The notes under the pieces were generated by a model. That model made no database searches. It saw only the letters and a program-made list of their open reading frames with translations, and was not told the origin of the DNA. Made by a program: the position numbers and the translations under genes. DNA of 64,000 nucleotides from Hortaea werneckii (Eukaryota > Ascomycota > Dothideomycetes > Mycosphaerellales > Teratosphaeriaceae), in NCBI GenBank assembly GCA_037044905.1, contig JBAOKB010000171.1, forward strand, positions 1 through 64,000. Direction: 5' to 3'. Numbering within the stretch: position 1 is the stretch's first letter; each line of letters starts with the position of its first letter. Below, piece after piece: positions 45,542-57,017 of the stretch.

Positions 45542-46717
45542 ATGTCTGTCTGGCAACGGTGTTTTGGAAGCGCCCTTCGCGGGCATGCTATCTTCCCATC
45601 ATGGCAAGGGAAGGCTGCTCGCCTTCTACGTGCGCGCAGCAATCACACAGTAGCTATCGTTGGACATCAAGGTAGTTGGTCAGGCTCATCACGCAATACC
45701 ACTCTTTCATCAGTCAACAATCTCTTCCGCCAGCGCTTCGCGAGCTCACAACTCCGACATCAGCAACCGTCCGCTCGCTCTTTCACACACAGCTCAAGAC
45801 AACAGCAATATGGCCGAAGACGACCGTTCAACTACCAGACCTTCAAAACCTCCCAGGGCCTTTTCTACCGATGGGCTGCACGTCCGACATTCTACTACGA
45901 GGTCGCGGGCATCACCGTCGTAGGCGCGACAGTCTACGTCTACAACCTTGAACAAGTCCCCGTCTCAGACCGCTACCGCTTCAACATCATCAGCGCGAGC
46001 TGGGAGAAGAGCTTAGGAGAAAGCATGTACCGCCAAACGATGCAAGAGTTCGGACGGAAACTGATGCCGGAGTACACGTACGAACACCGACTGGTGAAGA
46101 AAGTGCTAGATCGCTTGATCCCGCATAGTGGACTCGCGCACGAAGACGGCTGGGAAGTCCACGTCATCAACGACCCGATGAAGAACGCGTTCGTCATACC
46201 GGGAGGGAAAGTATTCGTGTTCCGGGGCATACTCGACGTGGCCAAAGGCGAAGACGGCTTAGCCGCAGTCCTAGGTCATGAGATCGCACACAACGTCGCG
46301 CACCACGCGGCCGAGCGTATGAGCTCGAGCTACGCGGTCATGTTTCCCGTGATAGGGCTCTTCTGGGCTCTAGGGCTGGACCCAGGAATCGGGCAAATGC
46401 TGGTGAAGTTTGCCTTTGAGCTTCCCGGGTCACGCGCGCAGGAGTCAGAAGCGGATTATATTGGGCTGATGATGATGGCGGAGAGTTGCTATGATCCGTC
46501 GGCTGCGATGGGTCTATGGGCAGCTATGGAGAAGCAGGAGCACGGTACTCCGCCGCAATTCTTGAGCACGCATCCGAGTAGCCATAGTAGACTGGAGCAG
46601 ATTAGGGAATGGTTGCCCAAGGCGCAGGATAAAAGGAAAGATAGTGATTGTGGGGAGATTGGTGGCTATGCTGATGCGTTTAGGAGGCAGATGGGATACC
46701 CGACGGGGGCGTGGTAG
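45542..46717 (+). CDS. OMA1: Mitochondrial inner-membrane metalloprotease OMA1 (M48)
   Basis: A single exon of 391 residues. The N-terminal 100 residues are Arg/Ser/Gln-rich and almost free of acidic residues, fitting a mitochondrial presequence. A hydrophobic segment follows (EVAGITVVGATVYVYNL, about 120-136), then the M48 peptidase core. VLGHEIAHNVAHHAAER holds the zinc HExxH at 246-250 and SEADYIGLMMM the third ligand Glu303. STHPSSHSRLEQI is the conserved M48 C-terminal motif. The enzyme degrades or processes damaged inner-membrane proteins, including dynamin-like GTPases, under stress. It is divergent from ETF-beta. Confidence 0.95.
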   Translation: MSVWQRCFGSALRGHAIFPSWQGKAARLLRARSNHTVAIVGHQGSWSGSSRNTTLSSVNNLFRQRFASSQLRHQQPSARSFTHSSRQQQYGRRRPFNYQTFKTSQGLFYRWAARPTFYYEVAGITVVGATVYVYNLEQVPVSDRYRFNIISASWEKSLGESMYRQTMQEFGRKLMPEYTYEHRLVKKVLDRLIPHSGLAHEDGWEVHVINDPMKNAFVIPGGKVFVFRGILDVAKGEDGLAAVLGHEIAHNVAHHAAERMSSSYAVMFPVIGLFWALGLDPGIGQMLVKFAFELPGSRAQESEADYIGLMMMAESCYDPSAAMGLWAAMEKQEHGTPPQFLSTHPSSHSRLEQIREWLPKAQDKRKDSDCGEIGGYADAFRRQMGYPTGAW

Positions 46718-47266
46718 ACTCGATTGGCGGGACTTGCGAAAGGGGGCAGAGAAGGGGGAGAACGCTCTACATGCCCCGAGACAACGATTCTTGTCTCGGT
46801 TTGTAACACTATGACGACTGACGAAACCTGTAGATACCACACACACAACTCCTGGTTCTTCCAAGCTAGTCTTAGGGACTTATTGCCTCGACTTTTGCAC
46901 AATATAATGTCTTTGGAGTACGTGAAGATGCGATGCATCAGTCTGCACTAATGAGATGCAGATTCATGAACGGTCTAATCGAGCTTCGAACAAGGCTCCC
47001 GGCCGATTACCAAGGTAGGAAGGTAGGAAGGCTTTCACTCGGTAGGACTCCCAAGCTCCAAAAAGCTATCGAAGCTTCGGCGTTCGGCGACGATCAGGCA
47101 ACACTGTAAGCTTGATCTTGCTCTCATCGTTACCAGCGACTTTGTTTGCCGACCTTCGTACACGAGGATCAAGATCATCGCTTGATGCGCCGTGGTCCGA
47201 ATTTCTTAAAACATTCTGTGTCATTTGAATCGATCACCATAACATCCGAAGCCACACGAGCCTATC
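46718..47266. other. Intergenic between OMA1 and amidohydrolase
   Basis: About 550 bp, with a short GGTAGGAAGGTAGGAAGG repeat near 47014. No gene. Confidence 0.5.
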
Positions 47267-48586
47267 ATGGTGATGAGAACCATCAAAGACTCGACGTTCA
47301 CGATCCACACAGATCTATTCTTCGACCCCCAGCAAAAGAAATGGCTTACTTCCAACTCCCTTGCTGTAGATCCCAGCACCGGCCTGATCTCCAAAGTCTA
47401 TCAGCGCAAGGAAGATCTGCCCAAAGCTATTAATGAGCCCGACGTCGACCTGCGCGGCAAGTGCGTCCTACCCGGCTTGGTAGACTCACACACGCACATC
47501 TTCTTGCACAGCTATCACGAAACTTCCAGCCTATCGCAGATGCGCGACGAGAGTCTAATCGAACGAACACTACGCGCCGGCAACCACTGCCGTGCGGCTT
47601 TGATGGCAGGATACACGACGTACCGGGACCTGGGAACAGAAGGGGCCTTTGACGCCAACATCCACGTCCGCGACGCCATCAACCGCGGTATCATCCCGGG
47701 GCCTCGCATTTTCTGCGCGACGGAAGCGCTGGCGAGCTCAGGCGGATACGAGATCCGGATCGAGAACCGCATCGGGCACGTCGAAGTACCCCGGATTTCC
47801 GACCCCTGCGATGGTCCCGTAGGGGTTCGAGCAGGGGTCCGGAGACGGCTGGGGGCAGGCGCCGACGTGATCAAATTCTACGCCGACTATCGCAAGCGCG
47901 CTCTCCGCTGGCCGGAAGCCAGTTGGCCTGGGTGTGCACCTATTCAGTTCCCACCGCCGGGGGATATCATTACGGGGACGCGGAACCCGAATCTTTTACT
48001 CTTCGGCCAGGACGAGATGGACGCGATAGTCGCCGAAGCGAAGAGGGCGAGAGCGCCGGTAGCCGCGCATGCTAGTTCCGCCGAGGCTGTCACGATGGCT
48101 GCGCGGGCGGGCGTGACGACGATCGAACATGGGTTTGAGCCTTGGGAGAGATCGGAAGCGATGCAGGCTATGCTCGACAATGGGACGATTTTTGTGCCGA
48201 CCCTTAGCGTGGTGGAACAGTATATTGATGTTCGCCCAGTTTTACAGCAAGTCAAAGAAGCTTATGAGCGCGGGATTAAGCTGGCCTGTGGAGGCGATAC
48301 CGGCGCGTTCCCTCATGGCCAGAATGTTCGTGAGCTTGAGTTGTTCCTTGCGGCTGGGTTCCCATTGGAAGATGTGCTGGTAGCAGCTACGCTACATGGA
48401 TGGGAAGCCTGTGGTGGGGAATGGTGTGGCAGGCGATTTGGGTGTCTGGAAGAAGGATGGGCTGCGGATCTGGTGGCGCTTGGGGGAGATATTAGAAGGG
48501 ATGTGAAGCAGTTGAGGGAAGTGCAGGATGTACTTAAGGATGGGCGGTGGTTTGCAAGGGAGGGTAAGTGGGTTGGACCGCTATAG
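47267..48586 (+). CDS. Metal-dependent amidohydrolase (imidazolonepropionase/prolidase-like)
   Basis: A single exon of 439 residues. It is an amidohydrolase-superfamily TIM barrel: LPGLVDSHTHIF has the HxH metal pair, and GYTTYRDLGTEG and the segment GADVIKFYADYR (metal-bridging Lys) follow. VAAHASSAEAVTMAARAGVTTIEHGFE supplies two more His ligands, and LACGGDTGAFPHGQN the catalytic Asp. Such enzymes hydrolyse cyclic or linear amide bonds. The substrate is not readable; ochratoxin-type or prolidase-like amidases share this layout. No signal peptide, so it is likely cytosolic. Two in-frame ATGs (47267 and 47273) are possible starts. Confidence 0.92.
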   Translation: MVMRTIKDSTFTIHTDLFFDPQQKKWLTSNSLAVDPSTGLISKVYQRKEDLPKAINEPDVDLRGKCVLPGLVDSHTHIFLHSYHETSSLSQMRDESLIERTLRAGNHCRAALMAGYTTYRDLGTEGAFDANIHVRDAINRGIIPGPRIFCATEALASSGGYEIRIENRIGHVEVPRISDPCDGPVGVRAGVRRRLGAGADVIKFYADYRKRALRWPEASWPGCAPIQFPPPGDIITGTRNPNLLLFGQDEMDAIVAEAKRARAPVAAHASSAEAVTMAARAGVTTIEHGFEPWERSEAMQAMLDNGTIFVPTLSVVEQYIDVRPVLQQVKEAYERGIKLACGGDTGAFPHGQNVRELELFLAAGFPLEDVLVAATLHGWEACGGEWCGRRFGCLEEGWAADLVALGGDIRRDVKQLREVQDVLKDGRWFAREGKWVGPL

Positions 48587-49474
48587 AGTAGATACTTGTC
48601 CTCTGGCCATGTCAAGACACCGAACTTGGAGCAATGAAAGGTAGTGAGTCTTTGGTCAAGCGGCTGAGGTGAGCAGAGCTCGTATTCCCTCGGAGGAGAC
48701 GGTAGGAGTTCAAGCGTCCTGACGGACAAATTCGCGGCAATCGTAGTGAACTGGGCGCTCTCCGGAGGTGTATATGAATCGAGCAGACCTCGGACACGAG
48801 CACGATATAGCTTCCGGAGGAGGTGGACACCGCCAAGGTCGTTTAAAAGCCCATGCCAAGGGATCGGTCGGCCACGCGAGCAAAGGCCAGTGGTGGAGAA
48901 GCTTATGACCTGGGTGTCTTAACCCTCGGCTCCAGAGCCGCACGCCAGCGCCCCATGGCACCAACTGGCACCAACTGGCACGCACCTGTTCGCGGACAAC
49001 CGCATTTCAGGGACGTCATTCGCTCCGGACTGTCTCGTTACCAGCCTTGCCAAGTAGGAACGGACGGATTGGCGGGATAAGAGGCGCTGTCGGCAAATGC
49101 AGTCAAAGTCGCTTGACGTCCCCAAACCAGGGAATTCTGAAATCCGCCCGCGGAATGATGAATCCCCCCAACTCTGATGCCCTTCCGGCGGGCAACTGAT
49201 GGGTTCCACTATATGCGCAGGAGATGGCAGGCCAAGCTTCATAGTAGCGATGCCACGACCTGGGGCTCCCAAAGTAAATGCCTTCTTTCGGGGGATCTCA
49301 GTCCCCGAAGATTACGCGAGGGGTTGCATGCCAATGAATACAAGACGAGATGGGCCCGCACGCTGCATTAGAGCTCTCCCCCGGTTACCTGGGAGGAGTC
49401 GAGGTTGATTTTCAATTCGGTGTACTTCGATCGACCTCGTTGTTCAATCGGTCTTACGTTGTTTCGGCGCAACC
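48587..49474. promoter_or_regulatory. Intergenic upstream of the sugar transporter
   Basis: About 890 bp. A short GGCACCAACTGGCACCAACTGGCA tandem near 48957 is the only repeat seen. A C-rich patch (CCCCCCAACTCTG) lies at about 49165. No gene. Confidence 0.5.
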
Positions 49475-51434
49475 ATGGCTATTCCTCCGCGAGTCTACCA
49501 GGTACTTTATCACCAGTCTCACGACATGGGTTGATTGGAAGCTGATAAGATGTTCAGATTTGTGTAGGCATATTCGCCTCTCTCGGCTCTTTTCTTTACG
49601 GGTACGTCATGGTTGGCACATCATACAGAAGACGAGATACTGATCCAATCCTAGCTATGACTTGGGTGTCATTGGCGGCAGTGTCGCCGCTGCAGCTTTC
49701 GAGAGGAACTTCAACGATCCCAGCGATGAGATTGAGTAAGTGAAATCGTCACCAGAAGTCAATGTTATACCGTAGCTAATCAAGACGACAGCGGTGCGAT
49801 CGTAGCCGTGTTCACCGGCGGAGGATTCTTCGGCGCAGCACTTGCAGGTCTCGTCAGCGACTTGATCGGTCGACGGCTTACCATTCTCTTGGGTGCTGCC
49901 ATCTTCTTGGTCGGAGGCGCCTTGCAGACGGCAGGGAGAGACGTCAGTTACCTGTTAGCGGGACGTGCTATTGCAGGCCTTGGAGTCGGTGACTTGGTCA
50001 TGATTGTCCCACTTTACCAGGCCGAGATCGCCCATCCTGCCATCCGTGGCCGAATCACTGCGCTTCAGCAATTGTTGATCGGATTCGGTTCTATGATTGC
50101 TTGTAAGCTCTCTCCTAGTATACCGGGACTAAGCAAAAATGAGGTGTCCCAGCGACTAACCAACAACTTTCCAGCGTTTACCACCTACGGCACCAACCAG
50201 AACATGACCGCCTCGAACAACGCCCAGTGGCGCATCCCGCTCGGAATTCAACTTGCCCCGGCCTTCCTCCTCGCCTGTTTGATTCTTCTCTTCCCCGAAA
50301 GTCCACGCTGGCAGATCGCACACGGGAGGACTCAGAAAGGACTCGCGACGCTCGCCAGACTGCATGCGAGCGGCAACCAAGACGACGAGTGGGTGCTGGC
50401 AGAGTACACGCAGATTGAAGCCACGATTGAACAGGAACGGGCGGAGTCGGCTAGCTGGATGGATCTGTTCAAGGAGAAGGCTAGTTTCCGTCGACTCTTT
50501 CTTGTCCTTGCCTTGCAGGCATCGGTGCAGATGACTGGCGTGAGGTAAGTTAGGAAGACCCTATTCAGTCCGTTCCCCTGTCTTCGGATGACTGCGATAA
50601 CTCACTTCTCTCTCTTGACTAGCGCGATCCAATACTTCACGCCGCAGATCTACGCCTCGCTTAACATCGGCACGACGGAATCGCTGCAGTATCAAGCGGT
50701 CAGTAACGTGTTAGCCATCGTGGCTCAGTTCTGCACAGCGGTGTTCATCGACCGCATCGGTCGCCGATGGCCTCTTATCCTCGGCAACGTCTTCAACGGC
50801 ATCTTCTGGATCGTGCTTACCGCTGTGGTCGCCGTATTCCCAAGCCAGCCCCAGTCGGCCCAGGAAGGACTGGGATGGGTGTTCATCGTGATGAACTGGT
50901 TGTTCCAGCTGTAAGTCAACAGATCCATTGTGGGAAGGAGGAGACAGGACTTCCCACCACCACTCTCCCAAGAGAAAAGTCAGCTGACAGAGACACTACA
51001 GATCCTTCTCCTTCACCTGCGGCAGCTTATCCTGGATCATACCCGCCGAAGTCTTCGACATGAAGACCCGCTCCAAAGGCGTCACGCTGGGCGTCATGAT
51101 GTCCTTCGCCTTCAACACGCTAATCGGCCAAGTAACCGCACCAGCCTTCTCGGACGTCTCGTGGCGCTACTTCATCACCTTCGTAGTGTGCAACTTCACC
51201 AACGCGCTGTTCTTCTGGGCACTAATGCCGGAGACCAAGAAGCGGCCGCTGGAGGAGATGAACGCCCTCTTCTCCGAGACCCAGTGGTTCATCCCGACGG
51301 CCAAGACGCGGAATCTGGGTTTCCATATCGAGGAGTTCGCGGGCGATATCCATGCGCAGAGGGCGAAGAGCGTGGAGCAGGAGCAGGATGAGAAGATTGA
51401 TGATCGGGATCAGACGGCTGCGAGGGCTTCGTAA
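49475..51434 (+). CDS. MFS sugar transporter
   Basis: Seven exons (49475-49501, 49558-49601, 49655-49735, 49792-50102, 50175-50544, 50623-50910, 51002-51434) encode 517 residues; phases agree at every junction. The product is a 12-TM sugar porter. GSFLYGYDLGVIGGS is in TM1, SDLIGRRLTILLG after TM2, and GRAIAGLGVGDLVMIVPLYQAEIAHPAIRGRI is the sugar-porter signature. LFPESPRWQIAHGR is the PESPRW motif, and DRIGRRWPLILGN and MPETKKRPLEEMN the later ones. The first three exons are only 27, 44 and 81 nt. Its substrate is a hexose or related compound, not assignable further. The C-terminal tail is charged and cytosolic. Confidence 0.94.
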
Positions 51435-52688
51435 AGCTCCTTCCCAAGTCGGATGGGGAAAAGGGGTGTTGACCCGGCTATCTTGTTTTTTTCGCGGGAG
51501 CATGGGCGACGGCGCGGATAAAGTGTCATCAATCTCTATTTCTATCCACAGCAATGAAGACTCCTCGCCGCCAAATGACACTAACGATGCTTGTAACGAA
51601 TACAGAACTCTCTAGATGCAGACTAGGCTTTAGTATCCTACTCTGCCAATCTGCCAATGTAGTGGACGTTTGCTTCAGATGCACGTTGTAACACAACGAC
51701 ACTATTAGACCCCCTCGAACGATTAAGCTAGCTAGAAAACTCAACAAATTCACAATCTGTCGCATCGGATAAGATCCCGTGGGTCTATCTGGTCTTTCTT
51801 GGTTCTTTACCTTCCATCCGTCCGGGCCTCCCTTCCTCTTAACCCTACACCCAAAAGTAAAAGAAAAAAAAAAGAAAAAGGATGGGGGAAGGCGGAGGGG
51901 GGCAATACGATATCTGCCAATAGAAAAGATCTATCAGCGACAATGAGCTCTGTCGGCATTTCTCCCTAGGCTCTACTATCACCTAGATCTGTCCCAAAAC
52001 AGTGGCAGGGAAACCTCAGAATTTAACATAAAACTTAATATGTGTGTGTACTACCGCCATCCCAAAAAGAAACTTGACACAGCCCTTAGGTCTTCTGAGG
52101 ATACCTTCCACGTTAAGTAGGAAGGAAGCTGCAAGATAAAACGTGCAGACTACACCAAGAATCATCGCTTACGTGTCAAGGAAAATGTGAGAGATAGTAA
52201 AGCTAAGCCTCTAGGAGGGTTTTACCGAGAAAAAAAAAAAAAAAAAAGACGTTGGAACGAGGAATTGAATGAAAATAATCAGAGCCAGAATCATTGAAAA
52301 AGAAGCAGCAGGAAAATATATACCAAATCAAAATAAAACAAGATCCGATAGAAAAGCGATTCCAAAAAGTTCATTTGTCCGAGTCGAAGAGCATGACTTC
52401 AGGGTTTGGAGACAATTGCGAGGAGGGCTCCGCCCCATTCATTCCGAGCGACCTACTCATGGAAGGAAGACAGCAGAAAGGGAAGAGAGAACTAAAGAAA
52501 ACAAAGAGAGAAAAAGGAAGAGGGAGAAAAAGATTAGACCAGGTACTTTCAACACACCTTGGCCTCCTTCCGTCTTTCCGTCGTCTTGAGGCCTCGAAAG
52601 GAAGCTAAGATTACCTCCATACATAATCATCGTTAAGGGCATATGCTTATCTTCAACGGAGCAAGAGAGAAAAGGAAAGGTGAAGGAA

Positions 52689-52725
<37 letters not shown>

Positions 52726-52785
52726 AGGGGATCCAAATATCTCCCCTGCAACCACCTCAATCACCTTCAAACCCCTCACCTCTTT
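51435..52785. other. Intergenic with long homopolymers
   Basis: 1.35 kb between the 3' ends of convergent genes. It holds A-rich tracts (about 51860-51880), an A18 run near 52231-52248, and a G35 run at 52689-52723 (separate entry). Open frames here are compositional artefacts. Confidence 0.6.
52689..52723. repeat. Poly(G) tract, about 35 bp
   Basis: An uninterrupted G run 62 bp beyond the aldo-keto reductase stop codon. In that gene's transcript it would be a poly(C) tract in the 3' UTR. Exact length is unreliable in long-read assemblies. Confidence 0.85.
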
Positions 52786-53884
52786 TCACTTCCTCAACCG
52801 ATAATCCTTCCTTCCCCCCGCATCCTCCAACCCCTCATACAGCGGGACCCCCCAGCTCTGACTCGGGTTATTATACCGATGCTGCCTCTCAACACCTAAC
52901 TTGTCGATCTTCCGGAGATCCTTGGCCTTGAGCACACACCCCTCCACCGAATCGAAGTTCTCGCGGATGTAATCCGCATGCTGCGCTTTGGGGATGACGG
53001 AGGTCCCGCGGGCCATACCCCAGACGAGGGAGACTTGGGCGGGGGTGCAGTTCCGCTTATGCGCGATTTTGTTGATGAGGGGGTTTTGGAGTAAAGGGGT
53101 TTCGGAGTCGTCTCGACCGGGGGCGTAGGTGGGGTTCGTGCCGGCGAGGGGCGAGTAGGCGGTCACGTGGATGCCGTTGTCGCGGTGCAGGGCGAGGAAG
53201 GAGGATTGCGGGAGGTAGGGGTGCAGTTCCATCTGGTGCACGGACGGCGGGTGCGAGGTGTGGTTTAGTAAGGCGGTGAGTTGGGCCGGGGAGAAGTTGG
53301 AGATGCCGAGGTGCCGGACCAGGCCGCGGGACAGGAGGAGGGTGACCATGGCGTCCCAGGTGGAGAGGTATTCGATTTCGGGGGAGCCGGAGGTGGTGCT
53401 GACGGGCCAGTGCATGTGGTAGAGGTCGAGGTAGGAGAGGTTGAGGTCGGAGAGGGTTTTGGCCAGGCCGGATTCGACGTTATCGGGGCCATGGCTAGTC
53501 AGGAGGGTAAGCACGGTTGATTGAGTGGGATTTAGAAGGACGGTGGGCTTACTGGTCGTTCCATAGCTTGCTCGTGATCCAAAGGTCTTCCCGCTTCAAC
53601 CCGGTCTTGGCCAGTCCGTCTGCGATGCCAATGCCGACATCCTTCTCGTTGCCGTAGACGGCGGCAGCGTCAATGTGTCGATATCCGGTCTGGATGGCGA
53701 GGGAGACGGCGTCGGAGACATTGTCCCCCTTGAGGTTCCATGTGCCGTAGCCGAGTAGCGGGATGGTATCGAGGGTGAGGGGTTGGCCTGGGAGGTCGGA
53801 GTTGGGGGTGAGAGGAAGTTGAGCTTCGGGTTGGTGCGTGAGTGCGAGAGCTGCCAATGGCAGCAATTGGGTGAGAGGGTGCAT
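52786..53884 (-). CDS. Aldo-keto reductase with N-terminal signal peptide
   Basis: Two exons (53884-53553, 53494-52786; 58-nt intron) encode 346 residues. It reduces carbonyls with NADPH. The AKR catalytic tetrad is complete: Asp72 and Tyr77 in HIDAAAVYGNE, Lys106 in ITSKLWND, and His139 in YHMHWP. GISNFSP, QMELHPYLPQ and SVIPKAQHADYIREN (cofactor-binding) are also present. Unlike most cytosolic AKRs, the protein starts with MHPLTQLLPLAALALTHQPE, a likely signal peptide of about 20 residues, followed by a linker before the barrel. There is no HDEL, so secretion or ER/vacuolar location is inferred. The barrel itself begins with PLLGYGTWNL at about residue 42. Confidence 0.92.
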
Positions 53885-54395
53885 TTTGATTGCACTGTTG
53901 ATGAAGAAAGAGAGGAAGGGGAGAGAATAGTCGAGAGATGAACCTACCTGATGTCCAGATACATCATACCGGGGGTTATGGTGGAATGACGACAGGATCG
54001 TCAATTATTGATGGATAGATTTATCCCTTTCCCCCGCACATGCATTGAAACGGCGCTTGATTCCCTCGCTGACGTTGATGGATCATTGGCCGCTCGGTCT
54101 TCGTGGCAGTGGGATCCGAAGGCAGATGATCAATCAATATTCACTCGGATCTTCATGTAAATATTCATTGACCTCGAGTCATTCACCCGAGACGGACTAA
54201 CTAATCAGCGTTCTCGCCTGACCTGCCGGAATGAGTGAATTGCGGGGAGACTAGCGCGCGCAGGCAACGCGAGCTTTCTTTGCAAAAACGCGTTGGTCGA
54301 GGCCGAAATTGTTGCTTTCTCTTCTTCCCCGATCCATAGGGTGATTTGGGCCGCCGAAAGGTGTACAACTACCTATTTCAAAACAGCTATTCAAC
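53885..54395. promoter_or_regulatory. Divergent promoter of aldo-keto reductase and CTP synthase
   Basis: About 510 bp between start codons, with CACTCGG / CTCGAGTCATTCACCCGAG near 54140-54192. No gene. Confidence 0.5.
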
Positions 54396-56412
54396 ATGAA
54401 GTACGTCCTGGTATCGGGAGGTCAGTATCAATCACTCCAACATCCTTCGATGTGCAACGACCGACAAGATCATGGGCTAACATTCCTTTCTGCAGGTGTC
54501 ATCTCCGGCGTGGGTGAGTAAAACCACTACGACTTCCACCACTTCTGCCTCCCTTCCTCGACTCTCCTCCGACCGCTTCCGCACTCATGCAACCAGCCGT
54601 TGGTCACCAGATAGGCCATGCTAATCATGCCGTGCCGCTACAGGGAAGGGCATCATCGCCTCCTCCGCCGGTCTGCTCCTCAAGACCATGGGTCTCAAGG
54701 TCTCCTCGATCAAGATCGACCCCTACATCAACGTCGATGCCGGTACGATGAACCCGCGCGAGCACGGCGAAGTCTACGTCCTGGATGACGGCGGCGAGGT
54801 GGATCTGGATCTGGGCAACTACGAGCGTTACCTGAACATCACCCTCACCCGCGAGAACAACATCACCCTCGGAAAGATCTTCAGCAAGGTCATCGAGGCC
54901 GAGAGAGAAGGCAAGTATCTCGGCAAGACGGTCCAGGTCGTTCCCCATGTGACGGGAGCTATCGAGGACTGGATCAACAGGGTCGCTCGCATTCCCGTCG
55001 ACGACACCGGCGAAGAGCCGGATGTCTGTATCATCGAGCTGGGAGGTACCATCGGAGATATCGAGGGTATGCCTTTCGTCGAGGCTTTGACCGAGCTGCG
55101 ACGCAACTGCCGAAGGGAGGACTTCATGCAGATCCACGTCTCCTACGTCCCCGTGGTTCATGGCGAGCAGAAGACCAAACCCACCCAGATGGCCATTAAA
55201 GGCGTCCGCAGTGCCGGTCTGATTCCCGACCTGATCGCCTGTCGATGTGAGAAGCCCTTGGAAGAGGGCGTCATCGACAAGATCGCACGCTTCTGTCAGG
55301 TCCGGTCCGAGCAGGTCCTGGCGGTGCGTGACATGCCATCCACGTACCAGGTTCCGATTCTGCTGCACGAACAGAGATTAGATACCCTGATGCGGAGTGC
55401 CCTGCAGCTGGAAGAACCGCACATGAATATCAACCCCGTCTTGAAAAAGAAGGGGTTGAACATCTGGGAGACCTGGAAGACTCTTACTCTCGGTCTCCAG
55501 AACCTCCACGAGAACATCGAGATCGTCCTGGTAGGTAAATACCTCGACCAGCCTGACTCGTACCTTTCCGTCATCAAATCGCTCGAGCACGCAGCCATGC
55601 GATGCAGGAAGAAACTAGTAATCCGATACGTCGATGCCGAACACCTCGAACCCTCCGCGAATCACACAGACCCCGCCAAGTTCCACCGCGCATGGCACGA
55701 CGTCTGCACCGCCAAGGGCATCCTGATCCCCGGCGGATTCGGCAGCCGTGGAACCGAAGGCATGATCGCGGCAGCCAAATGGGCCCGCGAGCACCGGACC
55801 CCATACCTAGGCATCTGCCTGGGGATGCAAATCGCCGTGATTGAATTCGCGCGCAGCGTGTGCAACATCCCGCTCCCCCAAGCCTCCTCCTACGAATTCA
55901 ACGCAACAGACGAAGACCGCCTGATCGTCAGCATGCCGGAACACCACCCAGGCCAACTAGGCGGGACGATGCGTCTCGGGCTCCGACCGACCTACTGGCA
56001 AGAAGGCAGCGAATGGAGCAAACTCCGGGCGCTGTACGGCCTGAACAACTCCTCCATCAACGAACGCCACCGCCACCGCTACGAAGTCAACCCGGCCTAC
56101 ATCCCGACCCTCGAACACCAAGGCCTGACCTTCATCGGCAAAGACGAGACGGGGGTCCGACAGGAAGTCATCGAGCTGCAGAACCATCCCTGGTACGTCG
56201 GCGTGCAGTTCCATCCCGAGTACCTGTCGCGCGTCTTGCACCCGTCGAAACCTTACTTGGGGTTTATTGCCGCCGCGGCGGGGATGCTGAGTGAGATTAC
56301 CAGTGGGGAGAATGGAGTCGTGCCGCAAGCGGGGGGAGAGGTGTATCAGGAGTTGAATGGGCTGAAGGGGAAGGGACTTGTGGGGAGTGATGGGGGGGAT
56401 GCGGTTTTTTAG
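54396..56412 (+). CDS. URA7: CTP synthase
   Basis: Three exons (54396-54420, 54496-54513, 54644-56412) encode 603 residues. It makes CTP from UTP, ATP and glutamine. The amidoligase domain opens MKYVLVSGGVISGVGKG, the nucleotide-binding loop, which is cut twice by introns so that exon 2 is only 18 nt. IKIDPYINVDAGTMNPREHGEVYVLDDG, ELGGTIGDIEGMPF and HGEQKTKPTQ follow. The C-terminal class I glutaminase has IPGGFGSRGTEG, YLGICLGMQIAVIEFAR with the nucleophile Cys, and VQFHPEYLSR with His/Glu of the triad. Length matches the fungal enzyme. The gene symbol follows the yeast orthologue pair URA7/URA8. Confidence 0.97.
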
Positions 56413-57017
56413 ATTGATGTAGGTGGAAAGGGGGGGAATATGAGGGATGGAGGAGGGGGCAACGGGAGGGGGAGTGAAATGGAAAGTTCAATCAAGAGAG
56501 GGGAGAGAGGGGGGATGCAAGGGTTTTGGATTTAGACGGGGAAAGAAAAGGAAGGGAAAACGAACGGGAGTTGGGAAGAGGAAAGGGTGGGATACTAGAC
56601 TCTTAGAGAGAGAGAGGACATTATGAATTCTCATTGTTTTTTAATTTTGTTTTTGTTTGACAAAACAAAATGTGGAGGCCATTGCATAAGCCTGGTTCTG
56701 AATCTTTCTTGATTTGTCGTCTTGCGGTTTTCTCTCCCCTTCCTCCTCTGCCCTCTCCCCTGTCATATTATATGTTCATACAGAGGTCAGACAAGATTCT
56801 ACCGTCTGACTTTCACCTTGGCCGTTCTAGAGTGAATATAGGTTTCCACAAAGAAAAGAAGAAGAAAAAGTAAAAAAGGCCGATGGGGAAATACAGCGGG
56901 AAATACAGTGTGTCGTGCAGGTCAAGACCTAGGTCTCCATTATATCTCCTTCCTATGCACGATCCCCAGCGCAGTAATGGAAGTCGGCGTTCTGCTGAAG
57001 GCGACACAGCTGTTACC
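56413..57017. terminator. 3' flanks of convergent CTP synthase and fucosidase genes
   Basis: About 600 bp, G/A-rich then T-rich (TTTTTTAATTTTGTTTTTG near 56637), fitting polyadenylation regions. An AGACCTAGGTCT palindrome lies at 56925-56936. No gene. Confidence 0.5.
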
